DNA of 64,000 bases from Neurospora crassa OR74A (GCF_000182925.2 NC_026503.1:4464001-4528000), one strand, 5' to 3'; positions 10,433 through 21,803 are shown, counted from the first letter of the stretch. The notes: a model not told the origin generated them from the sequence alone. Made by a program: numbers and translations.

Positions 10433-10464
10433 TTTTGCAGTTGCGTACTTTTGCAGTTGCGTAC
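10433..10464 (+). repeat. Perfect 16-bp tandem duplication
   Basis: The unit TTTTGCAGTTGCGTAC occurs twice head to tail with no mismatch (10433-10448 and 10449-10464). Confidence 0.95.
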
Positions 10465-10594
10465 GAGGTTCGGAGGCCCGAAGTTACGGTTGCCGAGTTT
10501 GATGCTTACCGTTTGCTAGGCGAGGTGAATAATGTTTTTTGGGGTTCCTTATCGGGGATGAGCAATGGGATGGCGGTTGGTTCTTGCCTTGTTA

Positions 10595-10646
10595 GGTGGA
10601 AGCACGGCGGAGTGTGTACACTACTGATTGACTTGGAAAGAGAAAG
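10595..10646 (+). repeat. Dispersed short repeat, copy 2
   Basis: Matches 8704-8760: GGTGGAAG, then GTGTGTACACTACTGAT, then GACTTG and AAAGAGA in the same order and spacing, with small gaps at the 5' side. Same orientation, about 1.9 kb from copy 1. Confidence 0.7.
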
Positions 10647-10930
10647 AGGCTTGGAGCTCTTTTCATTCTCTCAAAAAGAGGAACTGTCCTCCGTTCAATG
10701 CGATATGGGACAATGATAAGGGTTTATGACGATATGAAAAACTCTGATGGATGGCCTCTAATGCATCTATCTCTCTATCTCCTCCAAGGCTTTTCAAGAC
10801 TACCTAAAAAGTGTAAATCTCACAGTATTACCCGATAGAAAGCCTAACGCTTTTCTACATCCAACAAAGCTTCAGATTTTGTCTAGACCAACAGACAAAC
10901 TAGAACTGGACCTTATTTCCGTCTTAAAAC

Positions 10931-11452
10931 CTATGCATGCCTCAGACTCACAACCATTGGTGATGGCGTCGGGGCGTTAGTGGTGTGGAGATCATGGTCA
11001 CTGTACGTATAACTTCTTTCGTCCATAGGAGGATGAATGGTCCGGTCCTTTGTGGTCGTTCATGAATTGAAGCGGCCTGGCCATCACGATGTACTGCATA
11101 TTTCCAGGTACGCAACAGCGGAGAAGAAGAAGTGGCTGAGGGGTACAGATACGTACGGTGCAATTTTGGGTAGGAGAACAGAGTCACTTCGGACAAGGTC
11201 TTCGAAGTCTGGAGCAACGGGATCCAATGACCCATTTTCTGGATTCAATGTTTCTGCAGGAGGGTAGTAAAGAGGCACTGTTGGCACACTCTGGAGAAGC
11301 GAGGCCCAATGACCGGTTTTCTGGATTCTATCGTCTGCAGGAGGGAAGGCGGTTGGCGCCGCATGGTGATGCGGCAGGTTGGATGGCTTGAGGATGGGTG
11401 TAGGGATGCTAGGGCGACGTCCACTGGCTCCAGAGACTCCGAAGACTTGCAT
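10931..11452 (-). CDS. Candidate two-exon small protein gene, 121 aa
   Basis: Minus-strand exons 11452-11157 and 11000-10931 join in phase 2. The intron 11156-11001 has donor GTACGT and acceptor TACAG. The result is MQVFGVSGASGRRP to a TAG stop at 10931. The product is Pro/Ser/His-rich with no known domain. The frame stays open upstream of the ATG to about 11476, so an earlier exon is possible. The coding part contains two diverged copies of a segment of about 57 bp (11209-11265 and 11290-11345). Support is only splice signals and frame continuity, so this may be non-coding. Confidence 0.3.
11209..11345 (+). repeat. Diverged direct duplication of a segment of about 57 bp
   Basis: The segment at 11209-11265 (TCTGGAGCAACGGGATCCAA to TGCAGGAGGG) recurs at about 11290-11345 with roughly 80 percent identity by eye and a one-base length difference. 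In both copies TTTTCTGGATTC is exact. The copies are about 24 bp apart. Confidence 0.8.
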
Positions 11453-14023
11453 CAAGCCAAGCTTGAGGAATTCCAAATACTTTTGTGATAGTGGCTTATT
11501 CGTATGTGGGAGGGTCTGGACTCTTCCATGGGAGAGGGGAAGGGAAAAGAAAGAAATATTGATTGAGATTGGAGAAGCATGGCGGCGGCAGTTTGCGATT
11601 GGCTACATTCGAAAGGTACCTGTCCGCCAGGGGAAGGAAGTACGTAGTGAGACTATTCTGCCTTGGCCAAGAACCTGGTGTTTTTTGCATGAGAAAGGTT
11701 ACATGTACACACCTTGCGGAAACATAAAGTAAACGCGGGAGATATTTCAACCGGCAGTGGTGTTCAAACGGCACGGCTTGGGTGACGAGAGTGATAAGTG
11801 GTAAAACGCCTTGCGTCTTCTTGCGGCATTGTATAGTCTACGTCTAGAGTGCAGGTGTTTGCCTAGTCTGGAACCCAAAAAGGAAATGGTTTGCGTTCTC
11901 GACCTAGTTGGCAGTTCTTGCTTGTAATCCCGGGATGCACGAGGGAGTATCCGGTGTCAGTTGCTGCTCAACAGGTATGTGACGACTGTCTAATGCAGAT
12001 GTCATAGGTACGTTCCTGCTGAGAGTTTGAGTCACGAATAGGAAGGATCAATTGAACGAAAGGATGAACTTCTTTCCTGAGGAACAAAGATCGAAAGAAT
12101 CTAAATCCTTCCAGTGTCAAAGGAAAAAAGGAAAAAAAATAAAAACATCGTCAAAGACCAAACCCTTACCCATCTGTAGGGCTGGCGGGACACCAGGATA
12201 TCCTGGGATGGCTTGAACATCATCTTCATCTTCGATGAGATCAAGGCGACGGCGGAGACGGGATGGTGACGAATGGCGGGGGTCAAGGGTCATTCCATAA
12301 CATTACACTACAACGGCGGGCTTGGAAGGGCCGCGGACCATTTTCGAGTGTCGATCACTTGGACGGCAGGAAAGCCCAAAAGAGGCACCCATCGACGCCT
12401 CGTCCGCTTGGCGAGCGTTGTGGGGGCGGGATTCAACCGGCGAGCTTGCCAGTTTGACGAATGACGGTGTTTATCTGGGAGTTCATCACCCGGGGCAAGG
12501 GGTTCAGGAACATCTGTCACAACCAGGAAAGTTGTCAGCACTTGACGTCTCAACGGGCGGGGATACGGGGGCTTGGTGATGGAAATTGCACGATCCGGTC
12601 CGGTCCTCGAGCACATCAAGTGAAATGTCAAGATCTTGAACACTGCCTTGTTGAGCTACAAGGTGAAGAGTATGAGCTTGACCCCCACGTTACATTTGCG
12701 TTACCGAGAGCATGGAACCCAGTGTAAATACGCAGAGCATGAGTTGCTCTGATCGAGGGATAACGTTTCTGAAAGCCCGAGGATATCAGTGTTGCCATCG
12801 TCGGAGACAAAAAGTCTTGCCGGAAAAAGAGGATTTGTCGCTTCAGTCAGTGTCCCTTTTGTCTGATAAACTTAGAGCGTGAAGTCCGCAGTCAACATTC
12901 GTGCTAAGACGCGAACAGGGTTGAATGGTAGTGTAGGTCATGTGTGACCCGGATCCCTCAGACGCCAGACCAATAGGATGTTGCAACAAGCGCCGGTTAT
13001 AACATACGGCCACACACCACGAACACCCACGGAGGTCTGGACTTGATGAGGTGGCATAGGTACAGGTACGGACCTAGAGCGAAGAGGGGTTTCTAGGGGC
13101 TTTGCAAGTGAAATCTCGATTCAAGCCGCGTCCACCCCACACTAACGGGCGTTATGATATCAAAAGCATCGCAATTGACAAGTCATATAGCGGGAGATAT
13201 CATGAAAGTTCGAGTGGCAGGCATGGAGAGGCACAAGCAGAACGTTGAAGAACAAGGGTTCACAGTGCTCAGCCACACGATAATCAAGCGCCTCTTCCGG
13301 CACCGTCTTCGTTTTAGGACTTCTTTGCATCTCGGGGCGTTCGGACATGTCCCGAGAGATCCCCCTGTTGTTCTTCTGGATCTGGCTTTCTCTCATAACT
13401 TTCTGCCCTCCTTTCTGCCCCCCTTCGGGCCTCCTTCGACCCCCTTTCGGGATTGGTTCGATGTGAACTGGATATGACCTCCTTCGAAACACGAAGATCA
13501 TTGAGAATGCCACACACTAGTCACACGCACTGTCCCTTACCCAACACCGATAGCCAACACCGTAAGTACGGAGCCTTGCAGTTGAGAGTGCCTCTAGCGA
13601 GAACGCCGCCGCCAGGCATACACACGAGAAACACTATATGCAGTATCAGTATGCTGAAGATCTGGATCTAGGGGTTAGGACTCTCGACGATGAGGCCTAC
13701 ATGATTTCTTGGCAACTGATAGGGACTTTTGGACATCGAGGGTGCCTACCTGGAACTCAGCCATGAACCCCTGACGCTGGTGTTGAATTCTTGCATGATG
13801 ATCAAAAGCTTTGTCAAGGTTATTTTCGACGCCTGAGTGCCTCCATTGCCCGGTCGCAAACTTATATAAATGCTATCGTCCTACCCATCTCAATGACTTC
13901 ACTCTTCACCTTTGTTGTCCACCACAACGATATTCCACTTTTCGTTACCAACGACGCAACAACCAGACAATTACCAGTCAACAACATCAACATCAACACC
14001 AAATCTCCAACACAGCCAGCAAT
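11453..14023. other. 2.6-kb stretch with no supported gene
   Basis: Short overlapping frames on both strands (for example near 12263-12727 and 13154-13513) have no domain, signal peptide or splice support. From about 13,900 the sequence turns CAA/CCA-rich, typical of a Neurospora 5' leader, and probably belongs to the gene starting at 14024. Confidence 0.45.
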
Positions 14024-16084
14024 ATGTGCCTCTCCGAGACCGACAGTCACAAACAGAAGAAAATGACTAGTGAAAGGTAAGTAATACCAAGCTCTCCTCA
14101 TGTTTTACTTCCACGCTTCATGTCTTGCTCGTCTCCAAGTGTGTTACCTCAGAACTTCCTTCACCTCTACACTTTGTGCCGAAGACTCGCTTGTGACCTT
14201 GTCCTTGTCATTACCCTTGTCCTGGCCACCTATCAGTCTGACACCCGTTCGATCGATTTGGCCCCCAATGTTAGGCTGACAGGCGCAACCCCCCTTACCC
14301 ATCACATCACTGTACAGCCACCACCCATTGTCTTGTCTCATCTCATCAGCTCCACTTGGCAACTTTCTTTCATTTTGACGTTATTTCAACTTCAACGTCA
14401 CTTTATCTTTTACTGCAACCTCGAGTCAACCTCACTTTAACTTTTCTCATCCAAGCCATCACCGTTTCACCTCACCAGTCCTCTCTTCAAGCCTTTGCTC
14501 TTCAACCTCAACATAATCCCTTCCCAGGTCTCAACTACACCAATAAACACTGACAGTAGAGGTAACTAACCACCTCACCTTGCAAACAGCCCGCGCTACA
14601 TTCCCCCTACCACCACCACCACCACCACCTCCTACAGATCCGACCCGGACCGTTCTACCACTCACTTCGACGGCCCCAACACCGGAAGCAACACCATCCG
14701 TAGCGCCCATGAACTCGTCCATGACACTCACCGTCTCGATAATCCCCAGGACCTCTACCGCCAGCATCGCAATGAGCACCTCGACTCCACCACGGTCGGC
14801 GGCAGCCCAGGCCGCTCTTTGAGTGGTAGTCATTCTGCTCGTCGTCCAGAGACAAGTGCCAGAGCCAGACGCAATATCCAGGAGCGCACTGCTGCTGCTG
14901 GCCATAGTCATGGCCATGGCCTTGGTCTAACTGCCAGCATTCGTGCTCGGGATGGAAGCGGTGATGATTTCGGTGATAACAATGGCATGGCTCTTTCTTT
15001 TGATGATGGGGGTGATGATAACTACACCCACGTTCCCTCTCCCCACGCTCACGGTGGTGGTGGTGGTGGTTCCGGTCTCGGTGCCAGTCGCGGTGCGCCC
15101 GAGTCGTCCGCTATTGACCTCCCCATCCGTAATCACGGCGATCGCGGCGGCCATCACCCCTACTCCAACTCTCACTCCCACTATAACCACGGCACTGGCA
15201 TCAGCATCGGCACCAGTACCATCCGCAACCACCACCGCGATCGACACTCCCTCAGACACACCCCCAGACCACCGCCGCCCAGAGAACCCAAAGAGCGCAC
15301 AACGACTTACTTCGTCCAAGACAACATCCTCATGCGCATTTCTTCTATTTCCCACGCCCATGCCCACTCTTCTATGTCCCACTCCCACTCCCACACCCAT
15401 TCTCACACCCACACCCACTCCCACTTCCACTCCCACGCCCTCTCTCCCCACGCCCATGCCCAAGCCCAAGACCACTTAGGCACTCATCACCGCGACCATC
15501 ACTCCCACCTCGACAACGACCCCATCAGCTCCAACTCCAACTCCAATTTCAATTCCATCAGCCACAACACCTCCGACTCCATGTCCACCGAACACAGCAG
15601 AGGCGGTGGCAGCAGCAGCAGCAGCAACAGCAGCGGTAGCGGTAGCGCCGACCACAAAAGAAGGAAATGGTACCGTGATCGAATGGCAAGGATCATCCAG
15701 GATATCGAGCCGGGGTTGCCTCCTCCTCCTCCTTCGTCGTCTTCTTCTTCTTCTTCTTCTTTTTCTGCTTTAACTTTTTCTTCTAGTCGTTTGGGTAGTG
15801 GCGGTTGTGGTGCTGCTGGTGGTGGTGCTGGTGCTGGTGCTGGTGCTGGTGCTGGTGCTGGTGCTGGTGCTGGTGCTGGTGCTGGTGCTGGTGCTGGTGC
15901 TGGTGCTGGTGCTGGTGGGTACAACTATATGTATCCTGGCATCGTGGGTAGTGGGAGTAGTACGATTGGAAGTGGCGGTGCTGGTACTGGGGGATATGGC
16001 GCCACCAGCAATGCTCGCGATAGTGGTTATGAGAGTTTCTCTGGGAGTCCGGGGGGTTCTTTTGGGCGTGGGCGTGGGCACTAG
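14024..16084 (+). CDS. His-rich, Gly-Ala-repeat hypothetical protein, two exons
   Basis: Exons 14024-14076 and 14590-16084 give 515 aa. The donor is AG|GTAAGT. The acceptor CAAACAG is preceded by CTAAC. Phase 2 joining gives an unbroken frame from MCLSETDSHKQ to TAG. The product is largely low-complexity: Thr run, Arg/Asp-rich region, His-Gly stretches, a long alternating His tract (around residues 270-320, from CAC/CCC repeats), Ser runs, a basic patch KRRKWYRDRMARIIQDIEPG, then Pro, Ser and about fifteen Gly-Ala pairs. Possibly nuclear or metal-binding because of the His content, but no domain is recognised and no function is assigned. The 513-nt intron is unusually long for this genome and could hide a small exon. 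Confidence 0.6.
15822..15915 (+). repeat. (GGTGCT)n hexanucleotide array, coding
   Basis: About fifteen tandem GGTGCT units in frame, encoding alternating Gly-Ala in the 14024 gene. Pure enough to be length-variable between strains. Confidence 0.95.
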
Positions 16085-16569
16085 GTTTAGGTTTAGGTCT
16101 AGGTCTACCATAGGTCATGGTCTAGACTTAACAAGCAATCAACCGGCCTTACCTCCTAGAATACCTAGGTGAGCTACATTTGTGATCTGACGGATGGATC
16201 CAGAATGGACTCAGAGTACTGACGGAATGAACACCACTAGGGTGTGTTAGTGCTATGGGTACCTAATAGAAGAATGTTAGAAGAATCAAAGGGATATAAT
16301 GTATCATTGAACGAAGAGGACGGACACATACCGAATAAATACCTGTTCATTATCGCATGCCTTCTAGTGATATATCTGTTTCAACAAAGAGCCCGTTACC
16401 AGTTACAACCAAAGACCAAAGTTCATAGAGGTACCCAACTTGATGCATCCCGACCAACCTGAACCACACCCCCACCTGGGCACCTTTCTCTTACTTTATC
16501 TCCTCCGTGTGTATATCCAAAACCACCATCCGTCAAAAAGAAAAAGAAAAAAAAAAAAACCTCAACGCC
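16085..16569. other. Convergent 3' spacer
   Basis: Lies between the ends of the Gly-Ala gene (+) and the metal ATPase (-), so it should hold both 3'UTRs. It starts with a short degenerate TAGGTT/TAGGTC hexamer run (16083-16109). No gene seen. Confidence 0.45.
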
Positions 16570-19500
16570 TCACCTCACCCCTCGCTTCCACACCCCAGCA
16601 AGCCACTTTTTCCTCCCACTCCCACTCCCATTTTCTCCCCCATCTTCTCCCCCATCACCATCCTCCTTTTCCACAATCTCACCCTTCTTGACATGTTCAT
16701 CCCCCGCAAACCTCGCCCACCTCAACGTCAAACTGCCCCCCAACACCGGCAAGATACTCACCAACTCCCCCAACCCCGCATACTGCGGCGGTATCCTTAC
16801 CCCTCGTCCATTTCTTACAACCTCAAACAATCCTCCCGCCAACAAGATCGCAAACACATTATAGATAAAACTCCACCCAAAATTAAACCTAATCCTGCGC
16901 ATGGCTTTTTCGCTCATGTCCAGTAGCGTCAAGATGCCGGTGAGGTTGGATCGGATGAGCACCACGTCGGCGGCTGCTTCGGCTACGGCTACGTTATCGT
17001 TGGATCCGGATCCGGAGGTAGAGGTAGAGGCCATGTGCACGCCGACGGTGGCGCGGGCGAGGGCAATGGCGTCGTTGGTGCCGTCGCCGCAGAAGAGGAC
17101 AGTAGGAGGTTTGTTGGATTTTGGTGGGCTGCGGAAAAAGGAGCGACGGAAACGGGTACGGGGTGGCGCTGGTGATGGTGGCGGTGGGATGAGGAGACGA
17201 GTAATATAGGCTTCCTTTTCTTCGGGTTTGCACCTGGAGCGAATGCAGTGCTCGGGAATATCGAGTTGGCGAGCAACGGAGCGAACGGCGAGGTCGTCAT
17301 CGCCTGAGATAATGTGGATAGAGATGCCGCGTTGGCGCAGTTGGGCGATGACAGATGGTGCTTCGGGGCGGAGCGTGTCGTGGAGCCCGAAGATGGCTGC
17401 TAGGGTACCGTCGATGGTGAAGCAGAAGGCGGTGTAGCCTTGGGATAAGATGCGCTGGACGGTTGGGTCGGACTCGAGGCCTAGCCAGCGTGAGTTTCCT
17501 GCGCGAAGTACTTGGCCGGATGGCGAGTGGCCTTCGACGCCTCGGCCTGGAAGGGCTTTCTGGTGGGTGATCACTTCAGGGGTTACTCCCATAGAGAGAA
17601 GATAGGTAGACACTGATGCGGCGGCGGGATGTTTGATGTCGTGCAGCAACCCAAGTAGTAGGGACTTGGAGGTGTTAGAGTCGCTCTCCATGAAATGCAC
17701 ATCATGGACGTCGAGTTCCCCCTTGGTGAGGGTGCCTGTCTTGTCAAGTACGACGTGGGATGTTGTGCGGGCAATCTCCACGGCATTCAACGACTTGAAG
17801 AGAATTCCTCTGTCACCTGCCAGCCCGCTGACCATGGTGTTGACCATTGGAACTGCTAGTCCGATAGCGCAAGGACAGGAGACTATGAGAACAGTAATGG
17901 CATAGGTGAGCGCTTGAACGATGGCCTCGGCAGCGCGTAGTTTGTGTACCTTGACACCAACAACGCACCAGATGATCAGGGTGATGCCTGTCAGACAAAG
18001 AACAGCGCGGACGAGATACCCGGCCACGCGGTCGGCAATACCCTCGATCTTGGTTTTGGCTACCTTTGCCTTGTGCACCATGGTCATGATGACGCTGATG
18101 GTGTTGTTGCCGGGAACAGTCGTAAGCCGCACCCGAAGAGCTCCCGAGCCGTTGACTGTCCCTGCGATCACCTCGGATCCTTCAGTCTTGACAACGGGTC
18201 GCGACTCGCCAGTGATCATGGACTCGTCCACTTCCGAATCACCCTCGACGACAATGCCGTCGGTGGGGATCTTGGCACCCGGAACAACCTTGAAGTAATC
18301 CCCATACTGAAGCAGGCGTGCGTCAATCTCCATCTCGTTACTTCCGTCCTCATCAACAAGAAGGGCGTCATGAGACTGGAGCGACTTGACCTTGGACACG
18401 GACGCGACAGCCTTGTGCTGTGCAAAAGCGGCAAGGAAGCGGCCGACCATGATCAGAGTCACAAGCAAGGTGCTCGTCTCGAAGAACTGACCTGTCGACA
18501 GGGGACGCCCGCATACCAAGAGTGCAAACGACACCACGGAGAAGATGTAGGCGGTAGTGGTGCTGAGCACAACCAAGAATTCCATGTTGATGGCCCCCGA
18601 CTTGATCAGTGGGCTCAAAGCCTCGCGGTAAAAGGGGCCAGCGACGAAAATTTGGACAAGTGTCGCAAGGGCTAGGGATGCATACCCGTACGAAATCATC
18701 CGCTTTCCGGATTGTGGGAGGTAAGCCAAGACAAGGACAGGAATGGTCAGGATCCAAGAGAGCATCGTCATAACGAACAAATGACGAACGTTTTTCCAGC
18801 CAGCGGTCATGTTTTGGTCGACCGAGCTTTTGGCGAGTGTCAGAGGAGGCCCCCCAAACCCAGACTGCACCAAATCTCTGGCGCCAATGACTTTGGGATC
18901 GTAGTAGATCCTGACAAGCTTCTTGTCGATGATTGAGACCTGGGCCACTCCCATGGGTAATGGTCTAGAGGCAAACCCGGCTGCATTTTCAGGGACAATG
19001 TCAAGACTGCATGCTTCCTCGATGACCCGCTCACACTTCCAGGTAGTTGACCTTTGAATTTGTTCTATGACGTCGGCAGCCGACGCGAGGCCCAGATTGA
19101 CGTCAAAGTCCACCTGCTTGTGTGGCACGCTGACTTTGAGATTCCGGATGGCCTTGATGTTAGCGGCCACTTGATGGAGTTCTTGGCCGCAGCACATCTT
19201 TTCGATGATGAGGACGACATGTTCATATCCAGAAAGACCTTTTTCCACATCGGCCGTACCGTCTGACTGCTCGCTCCCTGGCTGAACCGGTGTTATACTG
19301 GACCGCGCGGTTCCTGATTCGCTATCGGTGGTGGGGAAACTGGCAGATATTTGTTCGATGTGTTGACATTCTGATGGTTGATGTTTGTTGGAAAGGGAAC
19401 TTTTCCTGAATTTCTTTTGGGATAAAACGCCGAACGTCCTGGCGAGATTGGGGAACCGGCTGTGGTTGTGGTCATGGCTGTGATTGTGGCCGTGTGATAC

Positions 19501-19863
19501 TGAACACGGGTCTTTGGAGGATTCCGAGTGTGGTGGTGGGTGAGAATCGGCACTCTTGTTGCTGGACTGCCTCTCGCTTTGCTGTCCACCACAGCACCTG
19601 TCCTGGCAGGTGTCCGTTGTAGTCGTGACTGTGTTGGCTTCCCCTTGATGCGACTCTCTATCCCCAGTCCTGTCGCCAATCTCCCCTTTGCCGTCACAAT
19701 ACTCCCCATAACCAACATTTGCGGACGAAGATGCCGTGGCTTCTAAGCTGTCATCCGTGTTTGACCCTCGGTCTCCACGACCATGTGAAGATGTCGGCAG
19801 CTCCTCGGGCGTGGTGAAAAGAGGGCGTTTGGAGGGCGCGCAACAACCCGAACCGCAACCCAT
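16570..19863 (-). CDS. P1B-type heavy-metal (copper/cadmium-class) ATPase, 1,097 aa
   Basis: ATP-driven exporter of soft metals, most like the fungal Pca1/CrpA group. Single exon. The N-terminal region of about 350 residues is Cys/His-rich: GCGSGCCAP at the start, CQDRCC near residue 85, HGHNHSHDHNHS near 125-136, and an HMA-like domain near 205-275 in which the usual CxxC is replaced by KMCCGQE (about residue 223). The core shows TGES (about 552), SCPCAIGLAVP in the membrane (about 663), DKTGTLTKGE with the phosphorylated Asp (about 705), the P1B signature HP (about 745) and GDGTNDAIALA (about 926). Eight membrane spans are expected. The end has SILPVLGGSLTLRW and a charged tail. CPC favours Cu+ or Ag+; Cd2+ is possible as in yeast Pca1. 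It is divergently placed from the NRAMP gene across 1.9 kb. Confidence 0.92.
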   Translation of the reverse strand: MGCGSGCCAPSKRPLFTTPEELPTSSHGRGDRGSNTDDSLEATASSSANVGYGEYCDGKGEIGDRTGDRESHQGEANTVTTTTDTCQDRCCGGQQSERQSSNKSADSHPPPHSESSKDPCSVSHGHNHSHDHNHSRFPNLARTFGVLSQKKFRKSSLSNKHQPSECQHIEQISASFPTTDSESGTARSSITPVQPGSEQSDGTADVEKGLSGYEHVVLIIEKMCCGQELHQVAANIKAIRNLKVSVPHKQVDFDVNLGLASAADVIEQIQRSTTWKCERVIEEACSLDIVPENAAGFASRPLPMGVAQVSIIDKKLVRIYYDPKVIGARDLVQSGFGGPPLTLAKSSVDQNMTAGWKNVRHLFVMTMLSWILTIPVLVLAYLPQSGKRMISYGYASLALATLVQIFVAGPFYREALSPLIKSGAINMEFLVVLSTTTAYIFSVVSFALLVCGRPLSTGQFFETSTLLVTLIMVGRFLAAFAQHKAVASVSKVKSLQSHDALLVDEDGSNEMEIDARLLQYGDYFKVVPGAKIPTDGIVVEGDSEVDESMITGESRPVVKTEGSEVIAGTVNGSGALRVRLTTVPGNNTISVIMTMVHKAKVAKTKIEGIADRVAGYLVRAVLCLTGITLIIWCVVGVKVHKLRAAEAIVQALTYAITVLIVSCPCAIGLAVPMVNTMVSGLAGDRGILFKSLNAVEIARTTSHVVLDKTGTLTKGELDVHDVHFMESDSNTSKSLLLGLLHDIKHPAAASVSTYLLSMGVTPEVITHQKALPGRGVEGHSPSGQVLRAGNSRWLGLESDPTVQRILSQGYTAFCFTIDGTLAAIFGLHDTLRPEAPSVIAQLRQRGISIHIISGDDDLAVRSVARQLDIPEHCIRSRCKPEEKEAYITRLLIPPPPSPAPPRTRFRRSFFRSPPKSNKPPTVLFCGDGTNDAIALARATVGVHMASTSTSGSGSNDNVAVAEAAADVVLIRSNLTGILTLLDMSEKAMRRIRFNFGWSFIYNVFAILLAGGLFEVVRNGRGVRIPPQYAGLGELVSILPVLGGSLTLRWARFAGDEHVKKGEIVEKEDGDGGEDGGENGSGSGRKKWLAGVWKRGVR

Positions 19864-21803
19864 TGTAATTGTTGATAATGTCTATCGCGTAGTTTGCTGT
19901 ATGGGATGTTGTAAGGTAGATGTCGAACTCGCCATGAAGATGGAAGTAGAGGAAGTGCCCAGGGGGGGCCCTGGTTTTTCGATTATAAGCCAATTCGGTG
20001 CGATTTGGTGAATGCTGTCGAGGCCATTACTGGTAGTGTAGATGAGCAACAAGGGTCCAAGGCATCCTGCTTGACGCCGGTTTCAAGTAAGTTGTTGACA
20101 AACACGGAAGGTGGTAGCATAAAGTATAGGTGAATGCGCATGGGCCGGCACGGGGAGGATGGGGTCAAAGCGAGACCTCAAGGGCCAACAAGTCCCGGGA
20201 GTACAGAGTGCGTGCGAACACGAGGTTGTAGAGTGTGACGGGGTGACAAGCTATGACTTTGTGCCGCGGTGCCAGATGGATGGACTCTGGGTACATAGTC
20301 GAGGTGTCACTGAGGAAATAACAGCGATAAGTATATCAAGACGAGTGGGGGGGAAGGAGGAATGGAGGAGGGGGTGGGATGTCAGTTACTACTACATTTC
20401 GGCGGTAGGCTTTTCTCTTCTTGCCGTGTGTACATGTAGTAAAAGTTGGCATCTCTGATACGCGAATAAGTGGAAGGGTGGAAGTGAGTCGATAGGTGCA
20501 CACAAGAAAAAGAAAGCTGAGGCCTGTGACCAGTCGGCAACGATGATCATCAAAGACAGCGAGTGAAAGATAGGCATCGGGATTGACAAGCCGTTCAACC
20601 CCGGGCGCGGCAGTGTAACACGGACATGCTGCCGCGGGGTATCAATGACTGGTGGTGATATTCCATGATGCCGGTGATGATTGCTCCTTCGACTCGAGTA
20701 AGGCGAGCATGGGAAGATAAGTGATATGTTAGGTAGCCATGCTTCACTTGACTGCGCAGCAGAGTCGGACTGTTGTTTAATGGTTGCCCTGTGGAGCATG
20801 GATGGTGTTGAACGATGCCCGGTCGAGATGATCAGTCAGGTCGTGCCCGTCTATCCATGGAAAGATCTTGGAGGGGTCCAAAGATCGATGGTGGAGGGGT
20901 ATATTTGCATGTTATAACGTCGATTATTCCCTTTTTCTTAAATACTCACTAACAGACACAGTGATAAAGTGGATATCTGAATATGTACATAAAGTAGTGG
21001 ATCACTGTCTCGTGGTTGGTGGAGGCCCGGGCTGCAGCTTGGAGAAATGCGTGGGAAAAGTGGGTACATCTCTACACAGTACACGTGTGCATTGTTAGTT
21101 CAGTTCCATGCAAGATGGCGTCCTCCTTCTACTACTACTGCATAAATGCATAACAGGGATACCGGCAGTTGGCGGTGTGCTTGACCCAGCTGCTCCAAGT
21201 CAGTCACCACGCGAGTGTAGTACATACCTAGGTAGTAGTGGACAAAGAAGGAGGGAATGTTTTCTCCGGAGAACAACTTGTTCTTTCTGTTACATTACAC
21301 TACTCACTTAGGTTGTTACCCGACCTGGTGAAAGAGGGTACTTCCATCTTTACCCTTGGTCTCTCCATCCCATAGTCAAAACACATTCCCGCATCATTTC
21401 CTATTGAAGCAGACGACGTAGCAAATCCCAATCTCCCTTGAACCCCTGAGAGTATTTGCAGTATTGACCTCTCTGTCTTGCAAAACCTCAAACTCACCTA
21501 TGTAAATAACCATGTACACTACGTAAAAGACCCCTTGACGCCAAGACTCTGGACCGTCCCTCGTAGGGCCTGTTGCATCAACCGAGGAATTGCAATAGCG
21601 AGGGTCAAACACACAGGACAGGGAGCACAACCGAAACATCGGCAAGAATCGGTTACAGTGGCGTTTTCAAGTACTCGTCATTGACCAGACACTCATGTTT
21701 CACTCTTGTCCCTACCAGACCTAAAGCCTACCTACCTCTACCTCACGGGATACACCATAGCCATCTCGGAGTTGGGGATTAATTATCCATCAGAGACACA
21801 ACA
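19864..21803. other. Divergent promoter region between metal ATPase and NRAMP
   Basis: This 1.94-kb spacer separates two metal transporters transcribed away from each other. No coding frame is supported. It contains several TACCTAGGTA-like motifs (for example near 21226) and CT-rich leaders on the NRAMP side. A shared metal-responsive control is an inference only; no specific factor site was identified. Confidence 0.5.

Larger units (their letters stand above)
10210..10930. other. Spacer with small repeats
   Basis: No convincing gene on either strand. It contains a perfect 16-bp tandem duplication (10433-10464) and the second copy of the dispersed repeat (10595-10646). The + frame at 10351-10716 crosses both and does not resemble a protein family. 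Confidence 0.45.

Noticed and set aside
16083-16109. TAGGTT/TAGGTC run considered as interstitial telomere repeat
   Set aside because: Units are TAGGTT or TAGGTC, not the fungal TTAGGG, and only four to five are present.
15499-16118. Minus-strand Ala-Pro, Thr-Ser and Gln-His repeat frames
   Set aside because: They are antisense readings of the GGTGCT coding repeat of the 14024 gene.
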